Assembly (NCBI GenBank): GCA_039939375.1
Contig: JBDVJO010000011.1
Span: 124,001-188,000, forward strand
Source: Paracrocinitomix sp039939375
GTDB lineage: Bacteria; Bacteroidota; Bacteroidia; Flavobacteriales_D; Crocinitomicaceae
Direction: 5' to 3'
Length of the DNA: 64,000 bases
In this document: one piece after another, positions 58,721 to 64,000 of the stretch
How positions within the stretch are numbered: position 1 is the first letter of the stretch
Layout: each line of letters opens with the position of its first letter
Position numbers and translations under genes: made by a program
Notes under the pieces: generated by a model
What the model was told of the DNA's origin: nothing
Databases searched by the model: none
The model's input: the letters and a program-made list of their open reading frames with translations, nothing else

Positions 58721-60433
58721 ATGAGTACAGTTGATTTATCAGAATTAGAAATTCAAAGAAGAGAATCTCTTCAAAAATTAAGAGATCTAGGTATTGAGCC
58801 ATATCCTGCAGCCTTATTTCCTGTAGACACAAAGTCAAACGAAATTAAGAGCAATTTTGAAGAAGGGAAAGCAGTGGTAATTGCTGGTAGATTAATGCGT
58901 AACAAGATTCAAGGTAAAGCTGGTTTTGGTCAGCTTCAAGACTCGGAAGGAAAAATTCAGGTTTATTTTAACCGAGATGAAATTTGCCCAGGTGAAGATA
59001 AAAGTCTTTACAATGATGTTATTAAAAAGCTAATAGACTTAGGAGACTTCATAGGAATTGAAGGGGAAGTGTTTAAAACGCAAGTTGGTGAAATATCTGT
59101 TAAGGTTAAAAAGTTTACATTGTTAAGCAAGGCTCTAAAGCCATTGCCTTTGCCGAAAACAGATGCAGAAGGGAAAGTGCATGATGCCTTTACAAACCCT
59201 GAATTAAGATACCGTCAACGATATGCAGATTTAGTGGTAAATCCGCATGTAAAAGAAGTGTTCATCAAGAGAACCAAGTTGTTTAATGCCATGCGTCAGT
59301 TCTTTAATGACAAAGGATATTTTGAAGTGGAGACGCCAATTTTACAACCAATTGCAGGAGGAGCAGCAGCTCGACCGTTCATGACGCATCACAATGCATT
59401 AGATGTGCCTTTGTACATGAGAATTGCGAATGAATTGTATTTAAAAAGATTGATTGTTGGTGGATTTGAAGGTGTATATGAGTTTTCAAAAAACTTCAGA
59501 AACGAAGGGATGGATAGAACGCATAATCCTGAATTTACGGCAATGGAAATTTATGTCGCTTACAAGGATTATAACTGGATGATGGAGTTCACCGAGAATT
59601 TGTTAGAACATGTTGCTTTAGCTGTAAACGGAACAACAAAAGCCACTTTTGGAGAGCACGAAGTGGACTTCAAAGCGCCATATAAGCGAGTAACTATGCG
59701 TCAATCAATCATTGACTTTACGGGATTTGATATTCAAGGCAAATCTGAAAAAGATTTAGCAGACTGGTGTAAGTCAAACGGAATTGATGTTGATGACACT
59801 ATGGGTAGAGGAAAGTTGATAGATGAAATTTTCGGTGAAAAGTGCGAAGGAAACTATATCCAACCCACTTATATTACTGATTATCCAAAAGAAATGTCGC
59901 CATTATGTAAAGTTCATAGGGACGATCCAACTTTAACTGAACGCTTTGAGTTAATGGTTTGCGGTAAAGAAATAGCAAATGCTTATTCTGAGTTGAATGA
60001 CCCTATTGATCAAAGAGAACGTTTTGAAGAGCAATTAAAGTTGGCTGAAAGAGGAGATGATGAAGCAAGCCAATTTATTGATCATGACTTTTTAAGAGCT
60101 TTGGAATACGGAATGCCGCCTACTTCAGGTTTAGGAATTGGAATTGACAGATTAGTGATGTTCTTAACGAACAATGCCTCTATTCAAGAAGTATTATTCT
60201 TCCCTCAGATGAAACCAGAAGTATTTGGTAAAAAAGGACCAGAGTTAACGGATTCAGAAAAAGTGATTTTAGACATTCTTTCAAAAGAAGGAACCATGGA
60301 GTTAAACGTTTTAAAAACGGAAGCTGGTTTGTCTAATAAGCAATGGGACAAAGGAATTAAAGGACTCGGCAAGCATGGCTTGACTAAAGTCACTAAAACG
60401 GATGATGCTTTAACCGTTGAGTTGTTGGGATAA
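58721..60433 (+). CDS. lysS: Lysyl-tRNA synthetase (class II) with C-terminal extension
   Basis: 570 residues. An OB-fold anticodon-binding domain (about 50-150, VVIAGRLMRNKIQGKAGFGQ) precedes the class II core: motif 2 FRNEGMDRTHNPEFTAME and motif 3 GLGIGIDRLVMFL. After the normal end (VLFFPQMKPEVFG) about 70 further residues form a helical, winged-helix-like tail (SEKVILDILSKEGTMELNVL, then GLSNKQWDKGIKGLGKHGLT). Such tails occur in Bacteroidota LysRS. It charges tRNA-Lys. The first frame Met at 58676 is rejected in favour of 58721 because the -7 box covers it. Confidence 0.97.
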   Translation: MSTVDLSELEIQRRESLQKLRDLGIEPYPAALFPVDTKSNEIKSNFEEGKAVVIAGRLMRNKIQGKAGFGQLQDSEGKIQVYFNRDEICPGEDKSLYNDVIKKLIDLGDFIGIEGEVFKTQVGEISVKVKKFTLLSKALKPLPLPKTDAEGKVHDAFTNPELRYRQRYADLVVNPHVKEVFIKRTKLFNAMRQFFNDKGYFEVETPILQPIAGGAAARPFMTHHNALDVPLYMRIANELYLKRLIVGGFEGVYEFSKNFRNEGMDRTHNPEFTAMEIYVAYKDYNWMMEFTENLLEHVALAVNGTTKATFGEHEVDFKAPYKRVTMRQSIIDFTGFDIQGKSEKDLADWCKSNGIDVDDTMGRGKLIDEIFGEKCEGNYIQPTYITDYPKEMSPLCKVHRDDPTLTERFELMVCGKEIANAYSELNDPIDQRERFEEQLKLAERGDDEASQFIDHDFLRALEYGMPPTSGLGIGIDRLVMFLTNNASIQEVLFFPQMKPEVFGKKGPELTDSEKVILDILSKEGTMELNVLKTEAGLSNKQWDKGIKGLGKHGLTKVTKTDDALTVELLG

Positions 60434-60497
60434 ACTGCGAACGCTCCCCCGCCCCAGATTAGGCGGAGGGTCTTCTTCAAGCTGAATGTAACAGCAA

Positions 60498-61910
60498 TTA
60501 TTTTTTATTATTTTTTGATTCGGCCTCAGCTCTTCTTTTCACTTTCCAAGGCGCGTTTTTATGCCAATCGCCAGCCATGATTGAACCATAAGGCAATACC
60601 TCATCAATTACTTTTCCGAGTCCGAATTCACCCATTTGTGATCTTACCGATTCGGCGTTTTTGTAAGCGGAAGGCAATTCCGTGATATCAATCTCATTTG
60701 AGAAAAATCGCACATCTAAACCTTTAGTCTCTTCTGCAAACACTTCTTCAATAGGCGTATCGCCTTTTAATTTTCTATGTGCCGTTCTTGATAAGTTTCG
60801 ACCTGCTCCATGCGGAGCGAAACCTAAGTTAGACTTGGTTGTTTTACCCTCCACAATCAACACCGGCTCTGCCATATTCAAAGGAATCAATCTCGGACCA
60901 GTGATATCAGGCATAAACTTCTCATCTAATGGTGTTGCCCCTTTTGCATGGTAAAATAAATCACCTTCTTTAAAAACAAAATTGTGCTCATTCCAGAATC
61001 TATTTTCTAATGTTGCTCCTATCTTTTCAGCAGTAGCGTTATGAATCACCTCATGGTTCTTCTTTGTCCAAGCTCTTATTACTTGAAGCGCTTCCCAATA
61101 GGCCTTACCCTCTTCTGTTTCGTATGGAATCCAGGCGTTTTGCTTCAAGGTTTTTTCAGAGATATCTCTTCTAAAGCTCTCGGCCACTTTCATTCCTTTA
61201 TCAAAAAGTCTGGCTCCAACTCCTCTTGAACCGTGATGTGTCACCATCATTGTATTGCCTGTTTTTTTAGACTTTCCAATGAATAAAAAGTGGTTTCCAT
61301 CACCTTGAGTTCCTAAATGTTTTCGAGCAGTTGCAATCATTTGTTGATCTTTCAAGAAGATGTTGCCTTCAAATTGTTCTAACAATGCTTTCGGAAATCT
61401 ATATTGATCATTTCTCTCTCTACCTCCTCCACCAAAATGAGTTGAGGCATGTGCTGCGTCCATCACTATTTTAGGATCAACTTTTCCAAAATCAGACAAC
61501 ATTACTGAACAACAGATGTCTGCTGAATGCATTCCTGGATGGATGGCGTTTTTTGTCACCACCACTCCACCAACAGGAATTGTTCCGACTGGACCTGTTG
61601 GACAGGCATCCGGCATAATTGAACCTTTAACAACTGTTGGTGTTCTTAAAACGGCTTTCATAGAAGCGACTACTGCGTTTACATTTGTTTCTTCTAATTC
61701 GTTCTCAGCTTTAATATTCACTTCAAGTGGCATTGCTGTTTCGTGCAAGCCAATCATTGGTGGTAATCTGAACTGTTCTAAGTAATCCAACATTGCTTCT
61801 CCTTCTAATTCATTTTCGTTCACATAATTAATTGCTTCCTTAAACCATTTTCTGGGCTCAAATCCTAAATCAATTAATGTGTTTCCGTTAATTTTTTCAA
61901 ACGCTTTCAT
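60498..61910 (-). CDS. rtcB: RtcB-family RNA ligase
   Basis: 470 residues. RtcB motifs are present: HSADICCSVM (the metal-binding Asp and Cys), GTQGDGNHF (Asn-His), THHGSRGVG (metal His), and the guanylylated His in PHGAGRNLSR (His367). RtcB joins 2',3'-cyclic-phosphate or 3'-phosphate RNA ends to 5'-OH ends using GTP and Mn2+, in tRNA repair and other RNA repair. It is a divergent subgroup: GTQGDGNH rather than GTLGGGNH, DICC rather than DIGC. It is divergent from a WYL regulator across an 86-bp region with inverted repeats. Confidence 0.93.
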   Translation of the reverse strand: MKAFEKINGNTLIDLGFEPRKWFKEAINYVNENELEGEAMLDYLEQFRLPPMIGLHETAMPLEVNIKAENELEETNVNAVVASMKAVLRTPTVVKGSIMPDACPTGPVGTIPVGGVVVTKNAIHPGMHSADICCSVMLSDFGKVDPKIVMDAAHASTHFGGGGRERNDQYRFPKALLEQFEGNIFLKDQQMIATARKHLGTQGDGNHFLFIGKSKKTGNTMMVTHHGSRGVGARLFDKGMKVAESFRRDISEKTLKQNAWIPYETEEGKAYWEALQVIRAWTKKNHEVIHNATAEKIGATLENRFWNEHNFVFKEGDLFYHAKGATPLDEKFMPDITGPRLIPLNMAEPVLIVEGKTTKSNLGFAPHGAGRNLSRTAHRKLKGDTPIEEVFAEETKGLDVRFFSNEIDITELPSAYKNAESVRSQMGEFGLGKVIDEVLPYGSIMAGDWHKNAPWKVKRRAEAESKNNKK

Positions 61911-61940
61911 ACTGTTGTGTTTTAATTACAGAACAAATAT

Positions 61941-61988
61941 TTTACACAAGTGCGCAATGTTTTTGCGTAGTTAAAATAAATGTGTAAA
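61941..61988. promoter_or_regulatory. Nested inverted repeats in the rtcB-WYL regulator intergenic region (candidate operator)
   Basis: Outer arms TTTACACA (61941-61948) and TGTGTAAA (61981-61988) are perfect 8-bp inverted repeats. Inside is CGCAA (61953-61957), 5 nt, TTGCG (61963-61967), an inner palindrome. The right outer arm overlaps TAAATTTC (61985-61992), a 7/8 -7 match ending 4 nt before the WYL regulator ATG. The left arm overlaps the far end of AATATTTG (61934-61941, minus strand), a 7/8 -7 match for rtcB. The layout fits a regulator controlling both directions. Confidence 0.55.
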
Positions 61989-61996
61989 TTTCTCAT

Positions 61997-63004
61997 ATGG
62001 CACAGAATAAAAATGCTCTCATCCGATATAAAACCATTGACAAATGTCTTCAAAACCACTACCGTAAGTGGACTTTAGAAAATTTAATAGACGCTTGTTC
62101 AGAAGCGCTTTATGAATATGAAGGCAAAGACGCGAATGTTTCTAAACGCACTGTTCAATTAGATATCCAACTTATGCGGTCGGATAAATTGGGCTATAAC
62201 GCTCCCATTGAAGTTTATGATAAAAAATATTATCGATACGGGGAAGCGGACTTTTCAATCACAAATATTCCGATTACTGAAAACGATATGAGTGTTTTAT
62301 CTGAAACTGTGGAGATGCTCAAACAGTTCAAAGATTTTTCTTTGTTTTCAGAGATTAGCGGAATCATCCAACGATTAGAAGACAAAGTGTACACTGAAAA
62401 AACTAAGCAGTCATCCATTATCCATTTAGATAAAAATGAAAAGCTAAAAGGCCTTGAACATTTAGATGTCCTTTATCAAACCATCTTGAAAAAGATTTGC
62501 ATAAATGTAGAATACAAGTCTTTTAAAGCACGTAAACCTTCTGTCATTCACATCCACCCCTATATTTTGAAAGAATTTAATAACCGTTGGTTTTTGGTCG
62601 GGTTGAATGAAATATCTCAAAAAATAATGACCTTGGCTTTAGACAGAATTGACGGCGTTGAATATAATCTGGATATCAACTACAAACTGAACAATTTTGA
62701 TGGGGATGACTATTACAAGAATACGATAGGTGTTACTGTGCTGCCAGAAGAGCATGTTGAGGAAGTGGTTTTTAAGGTAAACCGATCAAACGCACCTTAT
62801 GTGGTGACCAAACCATTTCATCATTCACAAGAAATTATAGATAATGATTCAAGCGGAATCACATTTAAAATCAAAGTGCACCACAATTACGAATTGGAAA
62901 GAATGATTCTTGGGTTTGGCGCCTCAGTTGAAGTAAAATCGCCTTCTAGATTACGCAAAAGAATAAAGAAAAATTTGGCTGAAGCGTTAAAAAACTACAC
63001 CTAA
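61997..63004 (+). CDS. WYL-domain transcriptional regulator
   Basis: 335 residues. The N-terminal ~90 residues form a winged HTH (CLQNHYRKWTLENLIDACSE, VSKRTVQLDIQLM). The middle WYL domain (about 145-230) has NNRWFLVGLNEISQKIMTLA followed by LDRIDGVE, where the family motif appears as WFL; the C-terminal WCX part (about 240-330) ends with FGASVEVKSPSRLRKRIKKN. WYL regulators sense nucleic-acid or nucleotide ligands and often control stress and defence genes. Its divergent partner is rtcB, so it may play the role RtcR plays in enterobacteria, by a different protein fold. Confidence 0.92.
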   Translation: MAQNKNALIRYKTIDKCLQNHYRKWTLENLIDACSEALYEYEGKDANVSKRTVQLDIQLMRSDKLGYNAPIEVYDKKYYRYGEADFSITNIPITENDMSVLSETVEMLKQFKDFSLFSEISGIIQRLEDKVYTEKTKQSSIIHLDKNEKLKGLEHLDVLYQTILKKICINVEYKSFKARKPSVIHIHPYILKEFNNRWFLVGLNEISQKIMTLALDRIDGVEYNLDINYKLNNFDGDDYYKNTIGVTVLPEEHVEEVVFKVNRSNAPYVVTKPFHHSQEIIDNDSSGITFKIKVHHNYELERMILGFGASVEVKSPSRLRKRIKKNLAEALKNYT

Positions 63005-63129
63005 CCACCTCATATTTAGTTTATCTCTGCAACAATTTATCCATTCACTAAATAAATAGGCTGTTCCCCAAAAGAACAAGTTAAGTAATACATCTCGACT
63101 ATACCTTCACAGCATAATTACACTTTGCT

Positions 63130-64000
63130 ATGAAAGGATTATTGGTTTTTATTTTCGGTTGTATCGCTACACAATTCACATTTTCACAAAACAGTCAAAA
63201 TGATGAGATAGGAAAAATAGCATCCGGAAAATTCACCGTTCATAAAGCGGTAGAAAAGAGCAGAAACGAATTCAAATTTGAAACAGCTTCAAAGCCATGG
63301 CCTGTTGAATTCAAAATGAATGATGGCGCATGTAAAGAAGTATTCATTAAAAGAGCGGGGATAATAGATGAAACATACAAAGTTGATCTTCCTAAATATC
63401 CAGCATATTATTCTACCAGCACCTCTGAAATTGTAGTTACCGTTATCGACAAAAAAATCTATTACTACAAATGGAGTGTTAAAACTGGTGCTGAAATTGT
63501 TTACATACTTTCAGAGAAATCAGTGAGCAGCTACGATTCCGAAAAAAACACATTAGACGATTACAGAAGAAACATCCTAGAAAAACAAAAAAACGCAAGA
63601 GAAGAGCGAATAGAATTAAAAAATGAATTAGCCGAAAAAGAGGCTGCTTTAAACACTTTAGAAGGGAAAGAAATTAAATCAATCACGGTTAAAATGGTCA
63701 ACGAAATTCCTGAAATAGGCCATTTAACGATAGTTGCGATAGGAGTAGAAGTAGAACTGGCTGATGGGACAACACTCAAAACAAAAAACCTTGGTGGAAA
63801 AACGCCTTATTCAGATTTTGATTTTCAAGTAACAGGCGGAGATTACGCTGGGGGAGATTTCAAAGTAGCGAATGACGCGAGTAAAATTAAAAATGACCAA
63901 ATAACTGTTGTTGCCAAATCAAAATATGCCAATAACTCAGTTAGTGGGAAATTTGCTCATAAGCTTAATTACAAGAGTGATATTTTTTATCAATTCCAAG
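63130..64000 (+). CDS. Exported protein of unknown function (partial, runs off right edge)
   Basis: About 290 residues are visible, open to the window edge from ATG 63130-63132. A signal peptide (MKGLLVFIFGCIATQFTFSQ, 1-20) is followed by a region with alternating strands (about 30-130), a charged coiled-coil segment (about 145-175, ILEKQKNAREERIELKNELA) and a beta-rich region with FDFQVTGGDYAGGDFKVAND. I do not recognise a family. A 125-bp gap separates it from the WYL regulator, so it may have its own promoter; I see no perfect -7 box. Confidence 0.7.
   Translation, partial: MKGLLVFIFGCIATQFTFSQNSQNDEIGKIASGKFTVHKAVEKSRNEFKFETASKPWPVEFKMNDGACKEVFIKRAGIIDETYKVDLPKYPAYYSTSTSEIVVTVIDKKIYYYKWSVKTGAEIVYILSEKSVSSYDSEKNTLDDYRRNILEKQKNAREERIELKNELAEKEAALNTLEGKEIKSITVKMVNEIPEIGHLTIVAIGVEVELADGTTLKTKNLGGKTPYSDFDFQVTGGDYAGGDFKVANDASKIKNDQITVVAKSKYANNSVSGKFAHKLNYKSDIFYQFQ

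Noticed and set aside
60443..60472. GC-rich imperfect hairpin between lysS and rtcB as a terminator
   Set aside because: The 5-bp core stem (CCGCC/GGCGG) is extended only across a mismatch and there is no T-run directly after it on either strand, so I do not call it a terminator.
1..64000. tRNA, rRNA, CRISPR array, insertion sequence or prophage
   Set aside because: All intergenic gaps were read; none shows a tRNA-like cloverleaf, regularly spaced repeats, transposase or phage genes.

Overview
The window is AT-rich bacterial chromosome from a member of the Bacteroidota, most probably a marine or aquatic Flavobacteriales. The evidence is: repeated Type IX secretion (T9SS) C-terminal sorting domains (YPNP...GxY...K); short lipoproteins with Bacteroidota-style lipoboxes; a TonB-dependent receptor with a carboxypeptidase-regulatory N domain; the long ~640-residue form of IspG; a bifunctional phosphoglucose/phosphomannose isomerase; and perfect TAnnTTTG -7 boxes in front of many genes. 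I see no IS element, prophage, CRISPR array, tRNA or rRNA. It reads as ordinary chromosomal backbone, densely packed, with genes on both strands.

Layout. 1-4.9 kb (minus): udk, a 1217-residue multi-sensor histidine kinase and a cation:proton antiporter cut by the left edge. 5-12.8 kb: a sodium:solute symporter, a small CX4CH lipoprotein, asnS with an ArsC-like protein and an EamA exporter, an orphan biotin-carrier protein, a catalytically degenerate glutamine-amidotransferase homologue, and small hypothetical or lipoprotein genes. 12.9-19.9 kb: saccharopine dehydrogenase, a NifU/NFU Fe-S scaffold, two S66 LD-carboxypeptidase paralogues, a large membrane protein and a GT2 glycosyltransferase. 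20-26.5 kb (plus): metG, a lipoprotein, an FkbM methyltransferase, an alpha/beta hydrolase and ispG. 26.5-31.1 kb (minus): a coiled-coil exported protein, then a pair of cupredoxin/multicopper-oxidase genes with a small T9SS cargo gene and a TPR protein. 31.2-43.7 kb: VOC protein, kelch protein, PLP dehydratase/racemase, several large T9SS cargo proteins (an M43 protease among them), cutC, and a MoxR/Mg-chelatase-type AAA+ ATPase with its VWA partner. 43.8-57.3 kb: UbiB-family kinase, a lipoprotein preceded by an unlisted 38-codon membrane peptide, TonB-dependent receptor, gamma-carbonic anhydrase, bestrophin, epimerase, DUF2490 protein, DEDD exonuclease, serine hydrolase, lipB and a diheme peroxidase. 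57.3-64 kb: repeat-rich spacer, PGI/PMI, lysS, rtcB divergent from a WYL regulator, and an exported protein cut by the right edge.

The most unusual items are as follows. (1) Two overlapping secreted cupredoxin genes at 27.4-29.5 kb whose ligand sets look complementary: one carries the type-1 Cys site and four histidines, the other four further histidines and no Cys, so together they could make one trinuclear copper site. (2) rtcB and a WYL regulator share an 86-bp intergenic region with nested inverted repeats overlapping the candidate promoters. (3) A class-I glutamine-amidotransferase homologue has all three catalytic positions altered. (4) A 38-codon membrane peptide with its own -7 box. 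(5) Recurrent 4-bp TTAA stop-codon overlaps at convergent gene ends. (6) -7 boxes only 4-8 nt from several start codons, suggesting leaderless or near-leaderless mRNAs.
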